Below, in pieces: positions 44,323-52,369 of a stretch of 64,000 nt of DNA. A program made the position numbers and the translations under genes. The notes under the pieces are model-generated. The model saw nothing but the letters and a program-made list of their open reading frames with translations, was not told where the DNA came from and searched no databases. Positions within the stretch are counted from its first letter, which is position 1. The number at the start of each line of letters is the position of its first letter. The stretch comes from Streptomyces sp. ML-6 (GTDB lineage: Bacteria > Actinomycetota > Actinomycetes > Streptomycetales > Streptomycetaceae), in the NCBI RefSeq assembly GCF_030116705.1, contig NZ_JAOTIK010000002.1, forward strand, positions 434,001 to 498,000, given 5' to 3'.

Positions 44323-44338
44323 ATACCCCCCTGGGTAT
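44323..44338. promoter_or_regulatory. CstR-type operator ATACCC-CCCT-GGGTAT
   Basis: A perfect 6-bp inverted repeat 41 bases beyond the previous site. A weaker, partial copy (ATAC...GGGGGTAT) lies at 44380-44395. The remaining part of the 309-base gap to the YnfA gene holds nothing else recognised. Confidence 0.7.
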
Positions 44339-44552
44339 CCACTCACCAGGGAACCCGAAACGCCTCCCCCTTCGGGAAAATACGGGCGGGGGTATGCTGG
44401 CCTGCACATACACATTCCCGCTCTGCGCAACCGCACCGCTTGTCGCCGTCGTCGAGCACCCGGCCGACGGTCGCCGGCCGCCGGTCGCCCTCGCTCGCGC
44501 GCGATGTGCGCCCGGGCGCCGCCCGGTGAATCACCGAGCAGCGCCCGGCCGG

Positions 44553-44888
44553 TCAGTGGCCGCGCGGGGCGTACATGATCACAGCCATCCCGGCGAGGCA
44601 CACCAGGGCACCGATGACGTCGAAACGGTCGGGGCGGTAGCCATCGGCGACCATGCCCCAGACGATCGACCCCGCGACGAAGATCCCGCCGTACGCGGCC
44701 AGGATGCGCCCGAAGTTGTCGTCGGACTGGAGGGTGGCCACCACCCCGTACAGGCCGAGCGCGATGACACCGGCGCCGATCCAGATCCAGCCCTTGTGCT
44801 CGCGGATGCCCTGCCACACCAGCCAGGCGCCTCCGATCTCGAACAGGGCGGCGACGACGAACAGGGCGACGGAACGGGCGACGAGCAC
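44553..44888 (-). CDS. YnfA/UPF0060 family small membrane protein
   Basis: A 111-residue protein with four helices ([75 protein letters not shown]). The [14 protein letters not shown] and [12 protein letters not shown] blocks identify the UPF0060/YnfA family, related to small multidrug resistance transporters. It is likely an efflux or permeability protein. The GTG follows AAGG; upstream codons in frame do not look coding. Confidence 0.9.
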   Translation of the reverse strand: MLVARSVALFVVAALFEIGGAWLVWQGIREHKGWIWIGAGVIALGLYGVVATLQSDDNFGRILAAYGGIFVAGSIVWGMVADGYRPDRFDVIGALVCLAGMAVIMYAPRGH

Positions 44889-45061
44889 AGCGCAGGACCT
44901 TCTGACGGGTGAGAAAGCGGAAAAGTGGACGGAAAACGGAACGGTAAGCGGGAGCGGGGCGAGCGAAAGCAGGACGGATAGGACGGGACAGGGCGGAAGC
45001 AGGGCCGGGCTGGGCATCACACCGGCGGGGACGGCGGCCACCCTGGCCACGCAGACGAACA

Positions 45062-45385
45062 TGGGACCTCCTGGCGCGTCGGCTTCGGCGTCGGCCCCGG
45101 CGGACGGACCGTTCTGGTCACCGGCGGACTGTTCGCGCACGTGCGCAATCCCGTCTTCACCGCCATGGCCATGACCGCGACGGGCCTGGTCCCGACCGTA
45201 CCGAACGAAATCTCCCTCCTCGCCCTGGCCGCCCTCGTCACTGCGGTCCGACTCCAGGTCCGGGTCGTCGAGGAGCCGTACCTCACCGGCGTGCACGGCC
45301 CCGCGTACAAGACCTGTGCCGCCCGCACCGGACGCTTTCTGCCCGGGATCGGCCGACTCACCGACTGGAGACATCGACTCGATTC
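45062..45385 (+). pseudogene. Isoprenylcysteine methyltransferase-like fragment
   Basis: About 105 codons match the C-terminal half of ICMT-family membrane methyltransferases: SWRVGF...[47 protein letters not shown] and [20 protein letters not shown]. The N-terminal helices and a start codon are missing, and the preceding 170 bases show no coding trace, so the 5' half has been deleted. The tail runs on into unrelated sequence overlapping the next gene. Confidence 0.6.
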
Positions 45386-45454
45386 GTTCGAACACCCCCG
45401 TACGACGGGCAAATTCGGTTGCGGCGGGACGTGCGGGAGCAGTGGGGTGCTTCC

Positions 45455-46714
45455 ATGGACGGTGATACGGAGCAGGCCCGACAGGCCGGAACAGAGCAGG
45501 ACCGCAGGGACGCGACGCGACCGGCTGCCGCGACGCGACCGGCTTCCTGGCACAGGTTCGCGGTGCTCGCGGTGCTGATGCTCGCCGCGTTCACCTTCAA
45601 CACCGCGGAGAACCTGCCGGTCGGCCTTCTGGAACTCATCGCCGAAAGCCTGCAGGTGTCCACGTCGGCGGTCGGTCTCCTGGTCACCGGGTACGGCGTG
45701 ACGGTGGCCGTCGCGTCCCTGCCGCTCGCCCACGCCATGCGGGCCGTGCCCCGGCGGCATGTGCTCACGGGGGTGCTGGCCGCGCTGGTGGTGTCCAGTC
45801 TCGTCGCGGCGCTGGCCACCTCCTACTGGCTGCTCCTCGCGGCACGGCTGCTGACCGCACTCGCCCAGGCGTTGTTCTGGGCCGTGATGGGGCCGGTCGC
45901 GGTGGGGTTGTTCCTGCCCTCGGTTCGCGGACGTGTGGTCGGGGCGCTGTCGGTCGCCGGTTCGCTCGCCCTCGTGCTCGGTGTTCCCGCCGGTACCTGG
46001 CTGGGCCAGCAGAGCCGCTGGGAGGTGCCCGTCGGCATACCGGCGGCCCTGGGGCTTCTCTCCCTCGTGACGGTCGCCGTGCTGCTGCCGACCTCGCGCC
46101 CGGAGGAGGAATCCGCCGCCTACGCGACGAATCCCGACGCCCGCAGGTTCGGGATCGTGCTGGCGGCGGGAACCCTGTCCGCCGCCGGGGCGTTCACGGG
46201 GTTCACCTACATCGTGAAGTTCCTGGGCGACGTGAGCGGGTTCTCCCCGAGCGCGGTGAGCGCCCTGCTCATGCTCTTCGGCATCGCGTGTCTGGCCGGG
46301 GTGGGCATCACCGGGGCGGTGCTGGACCGCTTCCCGCAGTCCGCGCTGACCACCGCCGTGACCGTGCAGGTGGTGGGCATGCTCGGCCTGTACGCCGCCG
46401 GTCCCCATCCGGTGGCGGCGGTGGTGTTCCTGGCTCTGATGGGCGGTGCGCTCGGACCGGTGTTCATGGCCACCCAGAACGAGATGCTGCGTTGCGCACC
46501 GGGCCGCACCGACATCGCGCTCGCGGCGAACTCCGGCGCTTACAACGCCGGCCTCGCGGCGGGCGCCGCGCTCGGGGGGCTGGTCCTGCCGCTCGCCGAT
46601 GTGCGCGGCACCTTCCTCGTCGGCGGGCTGCTGGCGGTCGGGGCCTGCGCGGTGCTGCTGCTCGGCGGGCGGCTCCTGCCCGGCCAGAACCATCGGAGCA
46701 GGGCCTCGGCCTAG
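45455..46714 (+). CDS. MFS exporter, DHA1 (Cmx/AraJ-like) type
   Basis: A 419-residue 12-helix transporter. It opens [47 protein letters not shown], the N-terminal signature of AraJ/Cml-type DHA1 permeases. [13 protein letters not shown] is the motif A region and [19 protein letters not shown] the motif B/C region. The hydrophilic first 40 residues are basic and charged. It likely exports sugars or antibiotics such as chloramphenicol. The ATG follows a GGGGTG site; an upstream ATG exists twelve codons earlier. Confidence 0.9.
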   Translation: MDGDTEQARQAGTEQDRRDATRPAAATRPASWHRFAVLAVLMLAAFTFNTAENLPVGLLELIAESLQVSTSAVGLLVTGYGVTVAVASLPLAHAMRAVPRRHVLTGVLAALVVSSLVAALATSYWLLLAARLLTALAQALFWAVMGPVAVGLFLPSVRGRVVGALSVAGSLALVLGVPAGTWLGQQSRWEVPVGIPAALGLLSLVTVAVLLPTSRPEEESAAYATNPDARRFGIVLAAGTLSAAGAFTGFTYIVKFLGDVSGFSPSAVSALLMLFGIACLAGVGITGAVLDRFPQSALTTAVTVQVVGMLGLYAAGPHPVAAVVFLALMGGALGPVFMATQNEMLRCAPGRTDIALAANSGAYNAGLAAGAALGGLVLPLADVRGTFLVGGLLAVGACAVLLLGGRLLPGQNHRSRASA

Positions 46715-46727
46715 GATTTTTTGTTCG

Positions 46728-46792
46728 TTGAATCAGCCGTCTGTGGTCAGCGGTCTGGTCAGCCGTCTGTGGTCTGGTCAGCGGTCTGTCCA
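46728..46792. repeat. Short tandem repeats of GTCAGC[CG]GTCTGTGGTC type
   Basis: Four imperfect units of 16-18 bases fill the gap between the convergent MFS and LysR genes and run into the last codons of the LysR gene (WTDR-stop), so its C-terminus may have been changed by the repeat. Confidence 0.55.
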
Positions 46793-47707
46793 GTCCGGTG
46801 CCCACACGTTGTCCGGGGTGCGCGGCCTTGAGGTGCGCAGATGGTCGCGCAGCGCGGTCAGCACGGGGTGCCGGTCTCCGGTACGGGACAGCAGCATGTG
46901 CGTGTACACCGGGGTCGGTTCGCGCAACGGGATGCGTCGCAGGTCGTGGGGCCGGGGCCACACGTACCGGTCCCCGCTGCCGACGAGGGTGGCCGGCGAG
47001 GCCGAGTCGGCCAGCGCGTCCATCAGGGCCTCGTCACCGAAGTGGGGGCCGAGCGCGTCGATGCTCAGACCGAAGGTCTCGGACAGCGCCTGGTAGAACG
47101 CCGCCCACTCCGTGCCGGGTCTGATCCCGGGGATCCAGATGCGGTGGCCCACCAGGTCCGCAGGCCTGACCCAGGGCGCGTCCGCCAGCGGATGGCCGGG
47201 GCCGACCAGGAGCTCCAGTGGTCCGTCCAGGAGTCGTTCGGCGCTGATCCCGGCCGGGACCTGGCCTGCCGGCAGAGCACGGAAGGACACGTCGACAGTC
47301 CCGTCGAGCACCGCATGGGTGGCCTGCGCGGCGTTCTCCTTGCTCAGTGTGACGGCGTCGAGGTTCATCCCGGGATGGGAGCGGTGGAACCGGTAGACGG
47401 CCTGGGCAGGAGCAATGCGCCGGTTGAGGACGTCGATGCGCAAGGGCCGGCTGCCGGGGCGCACTGCCTGCTCGGCCTGCTCGACGGTGGCCAGGACCTT
47501 CTTGGCGTGCGGCAGGAAGACCTGCCCGTCCGGGCTCATCCGGGAGCCGCGGGAGGTACGCACCAGGAGGGTGACCTCGAGGTGCTTCTCCAGGGTCGCG
47601 ATCCGCTTGGAGACCGCCTGCTGGCTGATCCCGAGCTCGTCCGCCGCCGCCCGGAACTGGCCGGTCTCGGCGACGGCCACGAACGTCCGCATCGCTTCAA
47701 CATCCAC
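46778..47707 (-). CDS. LysR family transcriptional regulator
   Basis: A 309-residue regulator with winged helix EAMRTFVAVAETGQFRAAADELGISQQAVSKRIATLEKHL and effector domain from RPLRIDVLNRR onward. The HTH with QAVSKR is typical of actinobacterial LysR proteins controlling divergent enzymes. A GTG start. It lies divergent from an acetyltransferase gene with an ACAAC-N5-GTTGT repeat between; it probably controls that gene. Confidence 0.92.
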   Translation of the reverse strand: MDVEAMRTFVAVAETGQFRAAADELGISQQAVSKRIATLEKHLEVTLLVRTSRGSRMSPDGQVFLPHAKKVLATVEQAEQAVRPGSRPLRIDVLNRRIAPAQAVYRFHRSHPGMNLDAVTLSKENAAQATHAVLDGTVDVSFRALPAGQVPAGISAERLLDGPLELLVGPGHPLADAPWVRPADLVGHRIWIPGIRPGTEWAAFYQALSETFGLSIDALGPHFGDEALMDALADSASPATLVGSGDRYVWPRPHDLRRIPLREPTPVYTHMLLSRTGDRHPVLTALRDHLRTSRPRTPDNVWAPDWTDR

Positions 47708-47724
47708 CCTCCCACCCTAATTTC

Positions 47725-47739
47725 ACAACGGTTGGTTGT
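47725..47739. promoter_or_regulatory. LysR-type site ACAAC-GGTTG-GTTGT
   Basis: A 15-bp inverted repeat between divergent LysR and acetyltransferase genes, 17 bases from the LysR start; size and place fit a LysR recognition site. Confidence 0.5.
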
Positions 47740-47797
47740 CGCCGACCGGTCTCGAGGTTGTTTGATCGTGGGTTCTTCGGGGTGGTGGGATCAGCGC

Positions 47798-48349
47798 ATG
47801 TCCACTCGCACAGAACAGATCATGTATGTCCGGAAGCCCGAGTTCGCACGCCATGTGGAACGGGTCATGGAGGTGACCGACGCGACGTCCCGGCTGAACG
47901 TGCTGCCGTTCAGCGACGCCGAAGGCCGTGCCGAACTGCTTTCTGTTGTGTTCGGCGGCCCGCTCCCGGAGTCGGTGACGATCTACCCGCCGTTCTTCAC
48001 CGAGTGCGGGTTGAACACGACGTTCGGGGAGAACGTCTTCGTCAACCAGGGATGCACGTTCATGGACAAGGGAGGGATCCGCATCGGGAACAATGTCATG
48101 ATCGCCCCGAAGGTCAATCTCATCACCGGGGGACACCCTCTGCCCCTCGCCGAGCGCCGCGAGTACCTCTCCCTCGCCCCGATCGTCATCGAGGACGACG
48201 TCTGGATCGGTGCGGGAGCAACGATCACGCAGGGAGTGACCATCGGCGCCGGCACGGTGGTCGCCGCAGGCGCGGTAGTCACCCGTGATGTTCCTGCCCA
48301 CACCCTGGTCGCGGGAGTTCCCGCCCGGGCCATCAAGACGATCGACTGA
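47798..48349 (+). CDS. Left-handed beta-helix acetyltransferase (maltose/galactoside type)
   Basis: A 183-residue hexapeptide-repeat O-acetyltransferase. IYPPFFTECGLNTTFGENVFVNQGCTFMDKGGIRIGNNVMIAPKVNLITGGHPL is the nodulation/maltose acetyltransferase core (catalytic His in GGHPL). It is followed by hexapeptide coils IVIEDDVWIGAGATITQGVTIGAGTVVAAGAVVTRDVPAHTLVAGVPA. It would acetylate a sugar or small alcohol with acetyl-CoA. GTGGGA precedes the ATG. Confidence 0.92.
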   Translation: MSTRTEQIMYVRKPEFARHVERVMEVTDATSRLNVLPFSDAEGRAELLSVVFGGPLPESVTIYPPFFTECGLNTTFGENVFVNQGCTFMDKGGIRIGNNVMIAPKVNLITGGHPLPLAERREYLSLAPIVIEDDVWIGAGATITQGVTIGAGTVVAAGAVVTRDVPAHTLVAGVPARAIKTID

Positions 48350-48784
48350 GCCCGGCCGGACCACCGGTCCGGGGCGAGCAGCACGTCAGCACTCCAACCC
48401 TGACGGTCCATCATACCCGGCTGACCGCCCCCATCTACCACCACCGCCCTTGAAACGCCGACAGCGGTACGCCCCTGGGAGGTCGGCCACGCGGCAAGCC
48501 CCAGAGGCGTACCGTGCTGGACGTGGTCCACGGGGGCCGGCACCACAACTTTGCAGCATGGCAGGAGCGGTCGCCGGAAGACGTGGTGGCCTGCTGGACG
48601 AGGGGGGCCGGTCGCCGGGGGCCGGACGCCGGGGGCCGGACGCCGGGGGCCGGGTGGCCGCGCCCCGGGGTCCGGCGGCGAACAAACCTCGCCCCACCCC
48701 GTTCTGCAGCGGAGGCTCAGCTGTCGTGTGTGGCCGTAGGCACTGTCCTGGCGGTCAACAGCGGAAACCTCTTGGCCCGAGCGA
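48350..48784. other. Intergenic region with GCCGGGGGCCGGAC-type repeats
   Basis: No gene is supported in these 435 bases. Positions about 48606-48664 hold four imperfect units of CCGGGGGCCGGACG. A GC-rich hairpin-prone segment precedes them. Confidence 0.45.
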
Positions 48785-49472
48785 TCACGCAGCCGTCGCC
48801 GCGCCGAGGTAGGGCGCGAAATGCTCGGCGACCTCTGCCGCCACAGCCACCGCGTCGAGCGTCCCGTCGACTTCGATGACGCGGATGCCGAGGCGGCGGG
48901 CGTTCCGTGCTGCGTCCTCGGCGACCAGCCGGTCACGGGCCAGACGGTTGGCCTGGGCGCGAACCGGGTCAGTGACAGGGGCGTTGAGGGTTCCCGCGCG
49001 CGGGAGGGTCCGGAGTTGGTGCCGGCGGAAGTCCTCGGTGGGGACGAGGACGACCATTCGCCGGAGTGAGTCGAGCAGCGGCGCGACCAGCTCCGGTCGC
49101 AGCCCCCATCCCTCGGCGATCGCCGGCCGGCCGGTGAACAACCGGCCGGCCGGTGAACAGTGCGCGCAGGTCGTCCAACGCCCATTCGAAGCGGACCGGG
49201 AAGCCGGCCAGCGTCTCGGCAGCCATCGCCTCCGGGCCCTGGTCCAGCCAGACCTGGTCGGGGGTGGGATCTTCCACGGGCTCCCCCAGGGCGACACGAC
49301 GCGCGATCCGGCGATCCTGGTGGCCGCGGGCGTCGTGATAGTCGTAGTGATATGCCGTCAATCCATGCTTTACGGCAATGAGTTCGGCAACAGTGGTCTT
49401 GCCGGACCACTGTGCGCCGCCGATCCACAACGCGCGCCGCAGGCTGCCATGCGGATCCCAGACGTCTGACAT
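48785..49472 (-). pseudogene. P-loop ATPase/kinase gene broken by a 19-bp duplication
   Basis: The first 114 codons (MSDVWDPHGSLRRALWIGGA, then QWSGKTTVAELIAVKHGLT) encode a Walker A kinase-like N-terminus, GGAQWSGKTT. The frame is then lost at 49123-49159, where CCGGCCGGCCGGTGAACA occurs twice 19 bases apart. Removing one copy restores the second frame (TGRPAIAEGWGLRPELVAPL...FRRHQLRTLPRAGTLNAPV...VAEHFAPYLGA). The intact protein would be about 222 residues, a small P-loop kinase-like ATPase of unknown substrate. GGGAGG precedes the ATG. Confidence 0.75.
49123..49159. repeat. 19-bp tandem duplication causing the frameshift
   Basis: Two copies of CCGGCCGGCCGGTGAACA separated by one A. Nineteen is not a multiple of three, so the duplication shifts the reading frame of the ATPase gene. 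Confidence 0.85.
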
Positions 49473-49652
49473 GGATGTCCTCCCGTTGGAGAGCGGGGCA
49501 AACCTCCGCTCGGGAACGATTTTCCTGGTTTGACAGCAAAAATTGCAGTCTTGTCTTCGCCGGGCGGTTGGCAGAGAGTGGAAAGGGAGGGTGGATCGTC
49601 CTCCTCGCGCTCCTGGCCGCGGCTGCCGCCCCGTTGGGTCGTTGATACGCCT

Positions 49653-50084
49653 ATGGGGAGTGGGAGTGACCTGACGAATGCCCAGTGGGAGCACCTGGAG
49701 CTGCTTCTGCCGGTGAGCAACAGACGTTGGGGCAGGTGGCGGGACCACCGTCAGGTCGTGAACAGGGTGCTGTTCCGGATACGCACGGGCGTGCAGTAGC
49801 GAGCCCTGCCGGAGCGGTACGGACCGTGGAAGACGGTGCACGAGCGGCATCGCCGCTGGTCGGCGGACGGAACGTGGGGAATGCTCCTCCGGCGGATCCG
49901 GGCCGAGGCGGACGCGGCCGACGAGATCGACTGGGACAGTCTCGGCCGGCTCGACGTCCGTACGCACGCACCACCACACCGTCGGCACCCGGCACGCTCC
50001 GCCACCCGCCCTCAAAGGGCTTCGCCCGGACGGTCGAAACCGCTCGGGTCCGGGCGGAACCGATCGACCGGCCTGCGGAGGTGA
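49653..50084 (+). pseudogene. IS5-family transposase, N-terminal fragment with stop codon
   Basis: Begins GSGSDLTNAQWEHLELLLPV (DUF4096/IS5 N-terminal domain) and continues in frame past a TAG at 49797-49799 (normally a Trp codon in GVQWRxLPER) to ALPERYGPWKTVHERHRRWSADGTW...DEIDWD. After about 49957 similarity is lost. The premature stop and missing catalytic part make it inactive. Confidence 0.75.
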
Positions 50085-50109
50085 GACGCTCGGCCGCGCG
50101 AGCGGCCCA

Positions 50110-50570
50110 GGCCCCCACCCTCCGGCACCACCTCCGCCAGGCGGGCAAGGAGGCTCTGCCACGACGTCTCGTCCTGGTGTTCTGTCGCCGCATTCCCCCT
50201 TTGGTGAGGGAGCTGGCGGCGGGTCGGCTCGGGCACCGGCCGCGTGCTGATGCGCCCGCACGATAGTGGAGTCGGCTGAGACATCCCAGTCGATCTCACC
50301 CGCCGCATCCGCTGCGGCCTGGACCTGCTGGAGCAGATGTTCCCAGGTTCCGTCGGCCGACCACAGCCGATGGCGTTCGTAGACCGTCTTCCACGGCTCG
50401 AACCGTTCGGGCAGGTCACGCCACTGCACCCCGGTCCGTACACGGTGCAGAATCCCGTTGATCACCTGCCAGTGATCCCGCCACCTGCCCCAACGCCTGT
50501 TACTGACCGGCAGGAACGGTCGCAGCCGTTCCCACTCCGCATCGCTCAGATCACCCCGCTCCATCTCCAC
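50110..50570 (-). pseudogene. IS5-family transposase, N-terminal fragment
   Basis: Starts MEMERGDLSDAEWERLRPFL...RRWGRWRDHWQVINGILH and keeps VRTGVQWRDLPERFEPWKTVYERHRLWSADGTW, then DWDVSADSTIVRAHQHAAGA with the first DDE-domain Asp. It degenerates near 50200 and meets the plus-strand fragment tail to tail. The later catalytic Asp and Glu are absent. Confidence 0.75.
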
Positions 50571-50635
50571 CCCGAACGACGAAAAGACGGGGCAGTCACG
50601 TGATCGACCTGGAGCGGCTGGGCTCGTTCGGGGGG

Positions 50636-51037
50636 CTACTCCTGTGGTGGGCCGATGACGGACTGGCCGATCTGCTCTGCCAGCCAGGAGGTGTGCCGTT
50701 CCGCGGAACCGTCGCGATTCCTGCGGCGCACATGGACGAGCACGGTGTGGTCATCGGAACACTTGTCGAGGCCCTGGGCGCGGCAGTTGAACAGCAGCGA
50801 AACCCGGGCGTTGTCGGCTTCGCCGTAGACACCACAGTCCGGTACGTCAGGCCAGATCAAGCTCGACCACCAGATCTCGCCGATGTTCGGACCCACCAAG
50901 GCGGCGAACTCCTCCTCCCCGCTGCCAACGGCCCGGTATTCCATCGATGCCCAGAGCGGCAGGTGCGAGGAGAGGAAGTCCGGATCACTGGAGAGCTCGC
51001 CTGCCAGAGCAGGCACCTCGCCGCGCGGCCTACCCAA
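50636..51037 (-). CDS. Hypothetical acidic protein between IS5 fragments
   Basis: A 133-residue (or shorter) protein, EEEFAALVGPNIGEIWWSSLIW...DCGVYGEADNARVSLLFNCR, ending VLVHVRRRNRDGSAERHTSW...GPPQE. The composition is more natural than that of the opposite strand. No family is recognised; its size and acidic, Trp-containing sequence resemble small immunity-type proteins. The GTG start is uncertain; an ATG at 50944 is possible. It has IS5 scraps on both sides and may be truncated. Confidence 0.45.
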   Translation of the reverse strand: MGRPRGEVPALAGELSSDPDFLSSHLPLWASMEYRAVGSGEEEFAALVGPNIGEIWWSSLIWPDVPDCGVYGEADNARVSLLFNCRAQGLDKCSDDHTVLVHVRRRNRDGSAERHTSWLAEQIGQSVIGPPQE

Positions 51038-51165
51038 CCAACAAGCTGAAGGCCTGGCGAGGCGTCACCACTCGCTATGACAAGACTCCCGCGAGCTACC
51101 TCGCCGGCCTCCACCTTCGCGGCGCAATGATCTGGATCAAAGACCTCACCAGAACCACCGCTTGA
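51033..51165 (+). pseudogene. IS5-family transposase, C-terminal fragment
   Basis: Reads NKLKAWRGVTTRYDKTPASY and LAGLHLRGAMIWIKDLTRTTA, the C-terminal end of a DDE transposase of IS5 type (the helix that follows the catalytic Glu). It may be the missing end of the plus-strand fragment at 49653, which implies an insertion or rearrangement split one element. Confidence 0.75.
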
Positions 51166-51789
51166 TCACGACTCGATACGCGCCCTAGTTCGGAGCGGTA
51201 GCCCTGCGCTGACGCGTCGCTTCAGCTCGCTGAAGTCGTCGAAACCTTCTACACAGGTGATTTCGTTGCCGCTGTCGTCTTCGTCGTCGTACACCTCCAG
51301 TAGATCGCGGTCGAAATGGTCCAGCATGCGGGGGTCATCCAGGTCGATCACGGTCGGTGGAATCGCGATCTCCAGGCTCGGCTCACCGATCACCGCGTCG
51401 GCGATGAGCGCGCCGCCCATGGTGAAGTGATGGTTTTCGCCACAAAAGAGCCGGGCGTGGACATCGCCGCCGATGGAGGCGGAGCAGTCGTTGCCATCAC
51501 CGATGAGCCGATCGGTACTCAGGTCGCCGTGGACCTCCAGCCAACCGGCGGTCACGATGTCGCGTGCCCGCATGTTGCCGGTCACCAGCACAAACGACTC
51601 GGGATAGCCGCTATCGCCGTACGCGCCGTCGACGACCAGATCGCCGAGCACGACCAAGAGGTGGACGCGCTCCTGTGCCAGGTCGAGGTCGCCGGGTACG
51701 TGCAGGTCGCCATCGACAAACCAGATATCGGTGGTGTAGTCGTCGATTGGTGAGCCGCTGAGTCGGCCTCTTCGGAGCCGGACCGGCAT
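51166..51789 (-). CDS. Polymer-forming cytoskeletal-like beta-repeat protein
   Basis: A 207-residue protein with bactofilin-like repeats: DGDLHVPGDLDLAQERVHLLVVLGDLVVDG, FVLVTGNMRARDIVTAGWLEVHGDLSTDRL and GGDVHARLFCGENHHFTMGGALIADAVIG. The recurring (V/I)xGDLxVxG pattern forms a beta-helix. A C-terminal acidic segment (LEVYDDEDDSGNE) follows. Function is unknown; it may be a self-assembling scaffold. ATG preferred (GAGGG nine bases upstream); a GTG fifteen codons upstream is possible. Confidence 0.7.
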   Translation of the reverse strand: MPVRLRRGRLSGSPIDDYTTDIWFVDGDLHVPGDLDLAQERVHLLVVLGDLVVDGAYGDSGYPESFVLVTGNMRARDIVTAGWLEVHGDLSTDRLIGDGNDCSASIGGDVHARLFCGENHHFTMGGALIADAVIGEPSLEIAIPPTVIDLDDPRMLDHFDRDLLEVYDDEDDSGNEITCVEGFDDFSELKRRVSAGLPLRTRARIES

Positions 51790-51799
51790 GGTAAGCGCC

Positions 51800-52100
51800 C
51801 TCGCCGACACGCCTGCCCCGGCCCGGCACTCCACGGCGATCGGTGCCGTTTTCGGGCTTCACCCGGCGAGCGGCTTCGATGTGGCGCGGGGCGAACCTCA
51901 TCTCGAATGCATCGGGCACGTCGCATGGAGACTGCCAGTGCTCCGGCACGAACGTGTCACCGTCACCGTCCTCGTGGCAGAGGTGGCAGGGGGCACACCA
52001 CTCGGTTCGCCGACCGTGGGCGACGGCGCGGACCCGTCGAACATCCGAAGCAAGCGGCCTCGCCGACCACGGTCACGTAACCCTCGATGCCCCGATACAT
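51800..52100 (-). pseudogene. Small Cys-rich protein gene, apparently frameshifted
   Basis: From ATG 52100 the frame reads MYRGIEGYVTVVGEAACFGC, then turns to low-complexity. One frame over it continues RRVRAVAHGRRTEWCAPCHLCHEDG and FVPEHWQSPCDVPDAFEMRF. Together these look like one zinc-ribbon-like protein with paired Cys motifs (CxxC twice), broken by a one-base indel near 52040. It overlaps the start of the bactofilin-like gene. No family name is known to me. Confidence 0.35.
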
Positions 52101-52369
52101 CCGCCGGACCCCGACCGAACCGCGCAGTCGACGGGGGCGTCCGGCAGGGGCGCGAACACAGCTTTGTCGCCACTTCACTTCCGGTCGAATATCCGAAAAC
52201 CGGCAGCGTCTGATGTCGAGTCACCTTCACACTGTTCCCCTGACGATCGAAGTCCTGCCGCCTCCGACGCCTGTTCCCGCCCGGGGTCCGCGACGGCCGG
52301 ACGCACGGATGCCACGCCCACTGGACGGTGGCCCGGCCCACAGCCCACATATACGGGGGAACGACCATG

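Noticed and set aside
50600..51049. Plus-strand frame opposite the hypothetical protein
   Set aside because: Composition and ending favour the minus-strand reading; the plus frame also runs into IS5 sequence.
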